From Neolentinus lepideus HHB14362 ss-1 (taxonomy: Eukaryota; Basidiomycota; Agaricomycetes; Gloeophyllales; Gloeophyllaceae), in NCBI GenBank assembly GCA_001632425.1, contig KV425563.1:162660-226659 (forward strand): DNA of 64,000 nt, given 5' to 3'. Shown in pieces: positions 35,737 through 46,252 of the stretch (positions are counted from its first letter, which is position 1; each line of letters opens with the position of its first letter). The translations under genes and the position numbers were made by a program. The notes beneath the pieces were generated by a model. It made no database searches and had not been told where the DNA came from. It worked only from the letters and a program-made list of their open reading frames with translations.

Positions 35737-36323
35737 TACAGGATCTTGCATATGAAACTGCAGTCAGCATTTCGCGTCCCGTTGTTTGCACCGACCAAAT
35801 ATTACCAAATGTGGCAGTGTTCGCGGGCCTCTGCCGGCTCTGATTGTGTCACACTTGCCCAGATGTGTATGTGCTCTCGAGAGTGAAAAGTGGCCTTTGC
35901 TACAACAGGTGGGGGGTGGCATTTGTAACAGTACTTTCCCCAGTTTGTCATGGACTGTGCTCTAGCCGCCTACGAAACCTTGTAGGTGTTGGGGATTAGA
36001 TAGTCTCGCCACCCGAGTAGCCAAGTACTACCATAATATGTACAAACAACACGCTGCTTCTGTCGTTGTTCTCTAGTTGTTCTCCATTGATTCCGTTCGT
36101 TCTTTACTGCTGCGCTGCTGCTTTTACAGTAGGTGACTAACCTGGTCAGTGGAGTGGGTGCTGCCAGCAACTTATATAATGTCAAAGCAACACGCCTCGC
36201 CATGAAGTATATGAGCGGGCAAGTGACATTCGGCGCCGGGAACTGTTACATTTGGTAATATTTGGTCGGTACAAACAACGGGACGCGAAATGCTGACTGC
36301 AGTTTCATATGCAAGACCCTGTA
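35737..36323. repeat. 76 bp inverted repeat, arms 35737-35812 and 36248-36323
   Basis: The two arms are complementary over 76 bases with two mismatches, with 435 bases between them that contain a solo LTR. Removing the LTR would leave about 290 bases of loop. The arms read openly on both strands, but no family is recognised. It may be an inverted duplication or the ends of a small element. Confidence 0.8.
35987..36128. mobile_element. Solo LTR, 142 bp, with 5 bp target duplication
   Basis: The sequence begins TGTTGGGG and ends TTTTACA, so it has the TG...CA ends of LTRs. It is flanked on both sides by GTAGG (35982-35986 and 36129-36133). The size and pentanucleotide duplication fit a short Copia-type LTR left after recombination between the two LTRs of a retrotransposon. 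Orientation is not determined. Confidence 0.75.
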
Positions 36324-36857
36324 GACGAGCTTCTGAGGCAACACCCTTTCGAGGGGCATGTGCAGTCCATTCATGTCCATTCGCGGATACAACGACTGTC
36401 TCATCGTGATATGATCTACGATATGGACAACATCTAGCCGTGGACATTTTGTATCAGAGGTCCATGTTCAGCTGATACAATGAGCTTCCTTCCTGCTGAT
36501 GCAATTCTACACTGCTCCGATGGGCCGCACTGGCGTGCAACCTTGACAAGATCTGGAAGGTGGTGGACCTTCCATTCAGATGGCTTCCAACGACTCCAGC
36601 AATACACGCTGAAGATGGATCGTCTTTCACATGAATGTACATGGGGCTTGGGGTTGCCCCTTCCGCCAAAGCTCCGCAGCACCAACCCAGCCTCCCGGCA
36701 CTTTGGCAACGCACTAACGGCATACCTTCCTCAAACTGTATGACATCGACTACAAGATTACTTTTCATTCCTATAAGGCCTCGTCGCAATGGCATAGCGT
36801 TCTTACTAGCTCACCTCATCTTTCGATTCACTTCTGTGAGATAGTCGGCTTTCACCC

Positions 36858-37621
36858 ATGTCTATACCCATCACTGTTTCCAACGGTCGGGGATTTGTGT
36901 GCATCATCTCCGAGAAAGTTGGTTGTCCCTATATTGCGTTATGGCTGCTTGCTTACACTGAGTTCTCGCAGCTGCCCGAATACCTCATCACTACCAGCAT
37001 TCAAGTTTTGAAGCTATGTGATCGTTATGTGGGATTGCAGAAGACCCAGAAAGACAGTTTCTTTGATTGGGAGGGCTTCAAAAAAGCTGTCGACGGCTAC
37101 AAGGGTAGATCGCTTGCACGTCTGACATAATTTTGACTCACTCGACGTATGACACGACAGGTGATGATCTTGCCTTCGATAAGTACAATAACAACACGAT
37201 CAACCAATCCAAAGCCACCGTGACGACAATGGTCGACAAGATTACTGCCTTAGTGGACTTGACTATCAGCGTCTCGCTCAGTGAAAGCGAAATTGCCGTG
37301 CTGAAGGCCGACATCAAGAGAACGTTCACGAACCTCAAGATGACCAGCGAGTACGGCTGGGCGGACTTCTCGAAATCCACCAGCGGGCACTCGTCCTGGG
37401 AGTATCGCGTACTCTACATATTCCCCAACCCGGACTTGCCGAACTTTTTATACGGCGAGGTGACCACGATCAAGCTCGAGGCGGATATCGAAGAGCAGTC
37501 GACCTGGTGGGGGCTCGAAGGCAGCTCATCGAATAATTTTGCGGCCAAAGTAGACGTCATGGAGCTCGTTGTAATGAAGGGATTTAAAGACCCGGAAGCC
37601 CAACAAGTCACCGCCCAGTGA
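36858..37621 (+). CDS. Cyt/volvatoxin-like pore-forming protein, copy 8 (type I)
   Basis: Last exon 37161-37621, joined in phase over an intron 37105-37160 to the preceding exon that ends at 37104. Features: QLPE, QVLKL, FDWEGFKKAV, DDLAFDK, FTNL, WADFS, WEYR, STWWG and MELVVMKGF. It is the only type I copy on the + strand, sitting between type II copies, so the array was rearranged or copies were transposed. The N-terminus is uncertain: reading straight from the ATG at 36858 gives 235 residues, but type I copies 2 and 3 start with a tiny exon that I could not locate here. Confidence 0.68.
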
Positions 37622-38580
37622 GATTCAAAGGGTAAGCTCTGTCCACTTTTCGACGTCCGTTCGTCTTGCACATGTTCAAATCCATGTCACGACATAGGCA
37701 GGAAGTTGTTTGTAGCTTCGTAAGGAGCTCGCGTGTAGGAATTGCTGCTTGTCCAGTCATTCAGGCCTTTCCGATCCTCCATGACCACCTGAGCCAATAC
37801 TATTGTTCAAGCTAGTGTACTTGTACTTGAGGCCCATCTAACTGACATGATACTTTGCACGAAGATATTTCTGGTATTCCCAGTTCAACAATTGACGCAG
37901 AAAGATCCTGACTAACTGCAGCGAAGTCAGTGTATGAGTGTCTTACATGTGGGATGGCGTCTAGCCTTCAAACTCGAAAGATGAGTAACCAGTGGCGCGA
38001 TAAACTCCTCTAAGGTATGCACGATCTTGTGCTTCGACGAATGGAAGCTTGACACCAATTCGATTTTCTGGAGACCTGTTCATTGACCATCATATCACAC
38101 AATAGTCAAGCGAATATCGTTCCGCTGTTGCCCTCGCACTGGCGCATTCCGGGGACACGCAAAGACAAGGTCGGGCTGTCGACCTGCTCTGCAAAAAGAA
38201 ATGAGTTAAGAGTCGATGTCCATGGCGTATAGATAGAGTCATGGGGAAACCTGATCCAAGCCCGATGACTCGGAGCGTCATGAATAGATGAGGGCCACAG
38301 AAAGTATGATTGACAGTGAACGTAACGCCAATCAACATCATACTATAGGGTCACCATAAATTATAAGGGTCTTGTTCAGCAACTCGGCTCGCCAGTCAAT
38401 AGTCTCATCCGAACGCATCACATTAGCCTGTAATGTCATCCATTGTCCGCAGCACCGGTTCGCACTTGGGGTGAGTACAACCTCGACGGCACCTTCCTTA
38501 CTTCTAACCGGAAACACTGCAGGGGCTTGGGTATCAGGCATCACGCACCGAACACCAGTGATACCGCAGCGGCTGGAAGT
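37622..38580. other. Spacer between copies 8 and 9
   Basis: No gene recognised. A possible leader exon for copy 9 (an ATG followed by a good GTGAGT donor) lies near 38430-38470. Confidence 0.35.
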
Positions 38581-38586
38581 TAGTTG

Positions 38587-39321
38587 ATGTCGGAATCGCG
38601 GCCGCGACCAGCGAGACCGCAGAGTTTTAACTCCCTCTCCAAGCTTCCCGAGAACCTCGTACCAACGGCCGTGCAGGTCAATAACTTCGTGGGCCACTTT
38701 GTGCACCTCGACGCCAATCCTAAATACTTCGACTGGGGGGACTTTGCCCCCGCCGTGACGCAGTACCACAGAACCGACCTTGTAGGCGTAGCTATTGACA
38801 CCGGAAACGCAAGGGGTGTCAAACACTGCAAGATCAAGGATAGTGACCTCGATGTAGTCGAGATCGAACGCGACGACAATGCCAGCGATGCGCCAGACAT
38901 CATCCCTGGCCCCTTCGGTCCCATTGCAATGCCGTCTAAGGGGCCTAAGGAGATATCCCTCGACAATGTGCTCGGATGGGTTGTCGACACCCTGCACGAT
39001 GTTCTTCATATCCAGATCGAAAGAGGCGAACTGAGCACAACGATCACAAATGTATTCACGAACTTGAGTTGGGCACACGACAACGGCTTCCTCTCCTCGT
39101 CCAGCAATGGGAGTAACACAGCATGGGAGTACCGGACGGTGTATGGGTACCCGGAGGAAGGAGAACAGAGTAAGTTCCTCAGCATGGTGACATCAGTCAC
39201 TTTGTCGGCAGACGTCGGGAAGGTGTCGAATCTGTTGATGAACACCACCAAGGCTCATTTCAGCTCTCGTATCAAGGTGGCGAAACTTAAGGTCACTGAG
39301 GGTTTCCATTCTCCTGAGTAA
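38587..39321 (+). CDS. Cyt/volvatoxin-like protein, copy 9 (type IIb)
   Basis: Closest to copy 7: it shares the DSDLDVVEIERDD insertion, the NVLGWVVDTLHDV helix and the missing SSWWG motif. The frame is open from an ATG at 38587 to 39321, about 244 residues, with KLPE, FDW, FTNLSWAHDNGF and WEYR present. The conserved part begins at about 38620 just after a CAG, so upstream leader exons are likely and the ATG at 38587 may not be the true start. It looks intact in its conserved part. Confidence 0.68.
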   Translation: MSESRPRPARPQSFNSLSKLPENLVPTAVQVNNFVGHFVHLDANPKYFDWGDFAPAVTQYHRTDLVGVAIDTGNARGVKHCKIKDSDLDVVEIERDDNASDAPDIIPGPFGPIAMPSKGPKEISLDNVLGWVVDTLHDVLHIQIERGELSTTITNVFTNLSWAHDNGFLSSSSNGSNTAWEYRTVYGYPEEGEQSKFLSMVTSVTLSADVGKVSNLLMNTTKAHFSSRIKVAKLKVTEGFHSPE

Positions 39322-40173
39322 GGACTGAATAGACATCGATTGTACGACCATGTATAACGTACCTATTCACACAGAGTTATGACAATGTATTTTGGATTGG
39401 ATGGACGGCTCGGAAACGAATGCACGTTCGTTAGTTAAACCAATGCGTAAGGCCGATCACAGCAGGAAGTCAATAAATTGAGGCTCCTCTCAGTTCAGGT
39501 ATACGTCGAACATAATCGTCCGATTACCTTCCTACATAGCACATCTTCCTCAGTTAGGATATTCTCGACATGTGGCCTGCTTTTGGGACAGTGAGAAGTA
39601 AGGGCCCAGGAGTTAGTGCATGGTACAAGCTCGCCGCATGCCCTTTGACGTCTCAGAGAAAGACCTGACTCACTGAAACAAAAAGAATCAATATCCGAGC
39701 ATGCCCGCACAAAGACACCACCTACATCATAAGGAAGAGGTCAGCATGTCTTTGACATCGGATGCGACGAACTAGCTGTAATTGAATGTACACCACTGTG
39801 GCGGGACTCGTAAAGGCCGCTCCAGCCCAGATGGCGGCGGAACATCTGATTGTGAAGGTACACAAGAAGCACTGACAGTAGTACCGTGAGCTGTTCACGA
39901 GGCAAACATAGTTTCTATGTTCGGCCCCTGTGAGAACTTCCATCAAGTTCCTTGATGACAGTGGCACGAGCTTGATGGACACCGCACCCTTGGTTTAATC
40001 TCGTAGTGGGGATTCGTGATTGATCTAGAATTTAGGAAGTCGAACAGGCGAAAACCATTCAAAGGCCTATTTGACAGGAATAGTCGACGTCCGCGGCCAT
40101 TATGACGTCTCTCTATCATGAAGCAAGTCAGTTCTCGCATAAATAATCGGAGAAGTCGTCTCGTTAGACAAGA
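39322..40173. other. Spacer between copies 9 and 10
   Basis: No gene recognised; a 154-codon open frame on the minus strand (40407-39943) overlaps the leader exons of copy 10 and has no features. Confidence 0.45.
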
Positions 40174-41077
40174 ATGGAGAACACGCCTGCACCCATGGAC
40201 ACTTCCAGGTGAGAATAGGGGTCGCTCTAGAGTATCTTTCGAAGCTCTGACGAAAGCCACAGTGCCCAAAGTAATGAGCAAACGGTAGCAAAAACCAAGG
40301 CCGCTACTGCGGCGGGTACGTGAATCTGTTTCCCTACTCTTCTCCAAATATAAGCATTGACACTCACCTACAGCAGACAGCTCAACGACCTTCGATTCTG
40401 TTACCACTCTCCCGGAGGACTTAGTGCCTACCGGATTTCAGGTCATGAAATTTTCGGGCCATTACGTTCGCCTCACCGAACCCAAGTCCTTTGATTGGGA
40501 CGGGTTCAAATACGCGGTGGAGCAGTATCCCGACTGGGACCTCGTCGGTGTCCCCATCGATTTCGACAAGAAGTCCATCTCCAATGAAGAGTTGGAGGCT
40601 AATCCACGGGCTGGGGGTGCTTTCGAAGTGCCGACTTACTCGAACATCGGTTATACGGACAAGGAAGGAGCCATTGTGATGCCAAAGGGTGTCGAAGAGC
40701 AGGCGCTCGAGAACGTCTTGAACTGGATGGTTGCCACTCTACAGGGCATTCACATGGAGATCAATGTCAACGAGCTCAGGGCGACAGTGACCAACGTGTT
40801 CACAAACTTGGAGTGGGCGCACTCGAGCGGCTTCGCCGACTTCTCCAGCACGTCTGTCGGGACCAATTCATCGTGGGAGTATAGAACGGTCTTTGGATAC
40901 CCGAGGAATGGGGATCCCAGCAGGTTTTTCAGCGTAGTGTGCACTATTCTTTTGCAGGCGGATATCGAGAAAGAGTCGTCTTGGTGGGGAATCACGACAA
41001 CCACCACGGCCCGCTTCCATGCAGAGATCAAACCAGGGAAGCTGTTGGTCACCAAGGGCTTCAGGTCCCCCGTTTAG
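40174..41077 (+). CDS. Cyt/volvatoxin-like protein, copy 10 (type II)
   Basis: Exons 40174-40208, 40263-40315 and 40377-41077 join in phase to 262 residues. The first exon is again 35 bases. Features: a Leu-Pro-Glu-Asp-Leu segment, KFSGHYVRL, FDWDGF, a type II insertion rich in acidic residues, ENVLNWM, FTNLEWAHSSGF, WEYR, SSWWG and a C-terminal KLLVTKGF strand ending Ser-Pro-Val. All expected parts are present. It is the last copy; the transposon begins about 450 bases downstream. Confidence 0.74.
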
Positions 41078-41531
41078 CAGGCTGAGAGTATCGCTGCAGA
41101 ATGAGGATTTAGTCCGGCTTAGTCGTTGATAGGTTCATCAATTTGTTGGATGTAGGGATAGCGGGCGAGGTAAATGTTCGTAGTCCCGAGTAGGCAGTGT
41201 GGAGATAGCAGTCGTACATGCAGGAACGCGTTTGCGGTGACAGAAATGGCACAAGACGGGATCCGTTACAAAGCGTAGAACGAACGCACGACCATGACAT
41301 TTACCCGGACTCGCATCCGGGATTTGACAAGACTGCAGAGTTGCACCCATCGTCGTGCACTGGAACTGCAATCGGAATTGATTACTCTCGCTTCATTGAA
41401 ATTGACGTTCGACGTGCAATAAGACAATTGGCATAGCGAGGTCGTGTTTCGTTGAGCAGGTTGACCAGTGACGCAGAGTCGCAGACCTCGAACGGCAGAG
41501 CTCTTGTTGAAAACAACGGGCAAGGATGACG

Positions 41532-41558
41532 TATGACGTTCCAAATGCACTTTTATTT
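41532..41558 (+). repeat. Left terminal inverted repeat of the transposon
   Basis: Twenty-seven bases identical to the inverted right end at 47648-47674. Confidence 0.9.
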
Positions 41559-41962
41559 GAACGCGCAAATGATGAGCCCGAGCGCAGCACTCGAGGCCAG
41601 CTCACATCACTGTCACATGGTGTTACGTCGTGACATGCAAACATTAATTGCCCACAGAAAGCGGGGCGTCTGTGGCTAAGCAAAAAAAAGTACATAGAAA
41701 GATACAGATGGTGAATACCATAAATTTGAGACAAAAAAAAGCTTCTGCATGACCAATTTGAGGTCACTAGATGCGACTTACACACTTAACCTCGTAATTG
41801 CTGGGCACAGCCACTTTAGAAGTCCGCGACGCGGTCAGCGAGTAGCGAGTGTCAATGTGCGAGATATAACCTCGATTTATGGAGGAAAATGAGATCATAT
41901 GTATTGTATTTATTGTCATGTACTATAGAGTTTCACAAAACATCACGAAGTGATCCTATTAC

Positions 41963-43642
41963 TCAAATCATATAGCCTTTAGCCCATGGACTAGGTTCAT
42001 CCTCGATGTCGTCAGAAAGCTGGATGTATGCGGAATGTGTTGCTGCCTGATGTGTTACCGAGATTGTTGCCTGAGTACTAGGATCAGCCCGCAATGGTAG
42101 TGCATCCAAAGACGGGTCAAGCCACGTCGTTGAATGGCCAGATGTAGTGTTAGATGATGTCGTAGCTGCACTGGCCTCCCCTGCACCGGCGTACATGAAA
42201 AGGGAGCTGACAGGCGGAGGAGATGGTGAGAGTGACAGAGGTGGGATTATTGGCGAAGGACGTGGGCGCAAGTGGCGGGAAATCGGGGACGATGGTTCAA
42301 ATTCCATGTCTGAAGGTGTGTCTTCAGAGTCAGACTTGATGACGATGGGTGTCGTTCCTCGTGTCAGCGTGCTATTGCCTTCATAGTAGAGATATAGAAT
42401 TAGACAATAATGAAAACAATAGAGTGTATGACACGCACTTGTACCTCCGCTGTTTGATGTTGTCGCAGTTGCAGTATCTACAAGTAATGAGTGATATTCG
42501 GTAGACCGGACTGCACTTGCTCACCTTTTTCCTTTCCTTTTCCTTTTCCCTTTATCTTGTCTTTCCCTCGTGCTGTACCTTTACCCTTCCCTGCACCAGG
42601 CCCTCCTTCATGCTCCAGCTTCTTGGTTTCACGTGTCGGAGTAACCGGTGCTTCAGTCGCATCAGTCTCCTTCCAGCCATTAGTATATTGCTCAAATGGT
42701 AATGTCACATTCGAGGCTAGAAGGTGTACAGTCAACAATAATAGATCTGATAAAAAGTATTATATCATACCAATATAGATAATACGCTGCTTCCATGAAT
42801 GGCCAATACCTCCTTTGCACGCATCGAGCCCCTCGCCATCAGGTGCCTTCGGGTACTTTACTAATGCACGCTGACTCTTGAGTAGCAGTGTCCACGGGCG
42901 CTCATCGATCGGATGGTCACTGTTGTCGAGAAATTGAAATACCTCTGGAAAGAAGCCTCGGAGCCACTCGTCCACATGGGCTTCATCCCAGTCACGCCGA
43001 AAGGCCAGCACTGATCCGTCCCTATTCTTGGAGACTGCCAGCTTCCAGACCTCGCGTTGGAGCAGCTGTGCGAGTGAGCTCGGGGCACTGGTGATGATGA
43101 GATCACCATCTTCATCCTGCACAGAATGGCTATTAGCATGTCCCACAGGGAAACAGTATGCACTAATACTCACTAACCCATCTGGTACGACAACCACCCA
43201 GCCAACCGCCACCTCTTCTTTGTCCTTTGGCTTGTCTGCATGGGTCAGGGTTTGCGATCCCAATGGTGCCTTTACAACAACACCAAGTGAGCACTATAAG
43301 TACATATCACAAGACTCTGATTGGAGTACGCACCTTGACCTTCTTACTGTGGCTCTCCGAGGCACTATGGGCAGCAGGTCGTTTCAGCCCTGTATTTGTC
43401 TCTCTAACGGCATCTTTGGCTGATGTCTTGAGAACAAGCTTGGTCCCTAGCTTCAGCGGGTCACGGTAGGAGCTGAGGACAGAAGCGATGGACGATCCTG
43501 TCGATGGATGGGATGACTCGGCGTGAGCACAGTCACGGCAGATATGGGGTTCATTCGGGTCCTGGTTTGGTTTGCGCATAAAACGGAGACAGGTGCAATC
43601 CTTGCCATTTTCATCCTTGCCCTTGCATGGAAGTGACTCCAT
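41963..43642 (-). CDS. Transposon passenger with cysteine/histidine zinc-binding N-terminus
   Basis: Exons 43642-43334, 43269-43174, 43116-42771, 42716-42525, 42477-42445 and 42378-41963 join in phase to 463 residues, with no stop. The N-terminus places Cys6, Cys16, Cys18, Cys35, Cys38, His40 and His45 in a compact cluster that should bind zinc. Then come a Ser/Lys-rich linker, a folded-looking middle (WVVVVPDG, LAFRRDWDEAHVDEWLRGFFPEVFQFL), a Gly/Lys-rich basic run near residue 300 and an acidic-Pro-rich tail. I recognise this layout as a frequent companion of such transposases in mushrooms, but its role is unknown. An additional 5' exon cannot be excluded. Same strand as the transposase, 476 bases downstream. 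Confidence 0.75.
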
Positions 43643-44118
43643 GCTGATAGAGGCCTGACGTGCCAGAATGAGCAATGATATAGGAACCAGGAAATCACGA
43701 CGCAAATTGACCTGACATACCTTTTATAGTGACAAAGAGTGCCTTTGACAGCTTTAGTCTCACGGCAGGGATACATGCTGGATGCTATGTCTGTATCCGA
43801 AGCAAACCTGCAGATGTGGCCGGTCCAGCAAGAGATCAGAAAATTCATTGACACTATTCTGAAGGCGAGGACGTATAGCAAGCTCAGATACAAGTTCAGT
43901 ATGAGTTAAACACATAATAGATATAATTGATGGTGGTTGTGGTAGTCGGAAACAGAAGACGATAACAGACTTAAGTACAAGAATTTGTACATGCTGAGAT
44001 ACTGTTGAATTATATGCGAATGTTGTGACGCCTAGCAGTGACAAACATTGTTGGTCCTTGTGGGTCCAAGTACAAACATCAAATTGCGAACTCACCCGTT
44101 CGGGCATGACCTGGCCAT

Positions 44119-46148
44119 TCAGACGACTTGCTCCTCAGCCTGTAGCCTGGCAAGAAGATCAAGTCCTTGTGTCCACATCACCGCCCTCGGATACCACACA
44201 AGTTCTGGTAGAACAACCCGCATCTGCTTACCCTTGGTACCAAACTTGATGATTTCTTCGGCTGGATACATGCCGTCTTCCCACTCGGCAGGCTGAACGC
44301 CATAGTGGGTGGGCAGCACTTCCTGCATAGAGATGGCAGCGAGAATCTCCAGGAACTGCTCTTCATCAGCTTGTGAGTCAAATGGACTTTGGGCCCTCGG
44401 AACTTTGACTGATTTGTGTCGAACTTTCTGAGCCTGTGATGCAAGAATTTCCTGGACAAACTCATCCTCTGGCTCAATGTCTTCAGCATCTGAGACTTCA
44501 TCCTCAGTGTCATCATCCCCGGCATGACCTGCACCTGTCTGTCCCGTGCTTCGCTGCCGTTCACGACCCGCAATCCCATAATATCGGTTCAAGATGTCTG
44601 GGTGGATGTTGTCGATGGGGTCGTCAGCATATACACCATGCTCCGTTTGGCCGAGGAAACGGAGATCCTACACAGACTCAGTGGTATGATTGTGCCACTG
44701 AGTGATTGTTTACTTACAGCAGGGCTACGATTCTTGGTTTGTGGGCCTGATATAGGGTGCGCATTCCATTGTACTTGAAAATCCTGACAGTCAGTGTTGA
44801 TATCATCCAGGAATAGCTTATGCAAGAGCCACAGGTGTGTTGGATCCTTTCTATCTAACCGGTGCATGCGCCCAAGCCGTGTAAAGAATGCTCGCCAGCG
44901 ACGCGCAAACTGAGTTCCCACCTCAACCCATAGCCGTTCAATCCGAGTATTGCGGGTGGATCTTGGTGAAGTTCAGTACCCAGATAACTCGCAGCAGGGA
45001 TTTTATACTCACGAGCCCCACATGAAGGATGCCCGGTTTGGTCCTCAGTGCATTATCATCCAAACTGACACCAATACATTCTCGCCGCCATGGTCACCAC
45101 GCACGCGAGATGGTGTCCCATATGTCGAGATGGAGCTGAGAAAGACTTCTAGTACTGTTCTTGCTTTATTATTTGTGCTAGCTTGCAAACCCGTCACCTG
45201 TAATTGTGTTGTCAAGCAGTTTGATCGTGAAATTCAGCATGATCATGGGCTTACCGTGCGACAGTACCCATCAATGAATCCATGTATGACGATTCCCCAC
45301 CAAATGAGCTTATGATGGCCATCACAATGCCACAAATAATTGGGCCGTGGCACACTATATTTCTTCCGTTGGATCTTCTGCCGCCGTCGAAGTGTTTGAC
45401 CAAGACTGTCTACCCGGCGCAGGGATAGCATCACACGCTGTCACTGGACCCTTACTCCATGAGAACGTAAGAAACCAATGAGGTAGCGGAGCCCTGAGTT
45501 TGGTTTGGTTGCCTTAAAGATCCGGACAAGCTTATCCAAGTCTGCATCCGACAATTCATCAAAACGGCGCTCAAGTCCATATGCCTTCAAATAGTTTCGG
45601 AGGACATTGCGATGCATGTGTAGTGTTGCTGCAAGCTCCCTGAAGCTGATGTTGCGGTGCTTTGACGTGGCTTCTCGTAGGTATGTAGGATCAGGGATTT
45701 TGCGAGGACGGCCACGTTTCGCTGTTGTCACCACCTCAACTGGTTCAACAAGGGCAATCTTCTGACGCTCACTGTTATTCGAGTGTGTTATCTTAAGCCA
45801 CATTGTGAAATTAGTCAATTGGTGTTTTGCTTACTATCCTTCCGCCGCCAAAGATGCCATCTCAAGCTCGTAAATCAAAGGGCCAAATGTATGAGCACAT
45901 GTGTGAACCCAGTCTGTCGGGACTCCATCCTGCTCCATCCCCTCCAGTATAGGTAGACTGTCATTGAAAACCTTCTCTGAGAGGAGCTTCAACTGAACCG
46001 GATCCGCGTCGTCCTGCAGTACAATTCTTTGAGACTTTTCATAAAGTTCACATAGTACATTGTAGCCATTTTGAATATTACACGACCATTCTTCTCCCTC
46101 CAGAGCCAAAGGAAGAGGAGGGAGTTCAGCAGCGAGGGCAGACATCAT
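44119..46148 (-). pseudogene. DDE integrase-type transposase with two in-frame stops
   Basis: Exons 46148-45835, 45771-45255, 45197-45013, 44961-44718 and 44667-44119 join in phase to 602 codons. An N-terminal helical domain is followed by a basic GRPRKI stretch and a helix-turn-helix-like segment (FRELAATLHMHRNVLRNYLK), then an integrase core: Asp255 in HCDGHHK, Asp312 in RGDHGGEN and Glu347 in RIERLWVE. That gives 34 residues between the last two, as in IS3 and retroviral integrases. An acidic C-terminal tail follows HPISGPQT. Two TGA codons (45443-45441 and 45047-45045) stand where related proteins have Arg, so each could be CGA changed to TGA. Otherwise undamaged, hence recently inactivated. 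Confidence 0.87.
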
Positions 46149-46252
46149 GTGGAAAACTAGTAGACAGACGTGCAGATGGACCGCAAAGGCAACAAGATGA
46201 GGTGGGCGCAGGCTGATCGAGCTTCGGACAAACTCATTGTGTTACCTGTGCT
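46149..46252. promoter_or_regulatory. 104 bp divergent promoter region
   Basis: Only 104 bases separate the transposase ATG (minus) from the BTB gene ATG (plus), so the two must share a promoter region. No clear TATA box is seen. Confidence 0.5.

Noticed and set aside
35539..35886. 115-codon open frame next to the inverted repeat
   Set aside because: No known domain, and it ends inside the loop of the inverted repeat.
39943..40407. 154-codon open frame on the minus strand
   Set aside because: Overlaps the leader exons of copy 10 on the other strand and has no recognisable features.
41568..41577. CGCGCAAATG inside the left end of the transposon and again just outside its right end (near 47698)
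   Set aside because: Ten bases only, and the position relative to the ends fits no target-duplication scheme; the GACG duplication explains the insertion.
42520..42600. Pyrimidine-rich low-complexity run
   Set aside because: It is the Gly/Lys-rich coding stretch of the zinc-binding passenger on the minus strand, not a separate repeat.
45441..45443. TGA codons in the transposase as possible recoding (selenocysteine or readthrough)
   Set aside because: Both fall at expected Arg positions and are simply explained as CGA to TGA changes; no recoding signal is seen.
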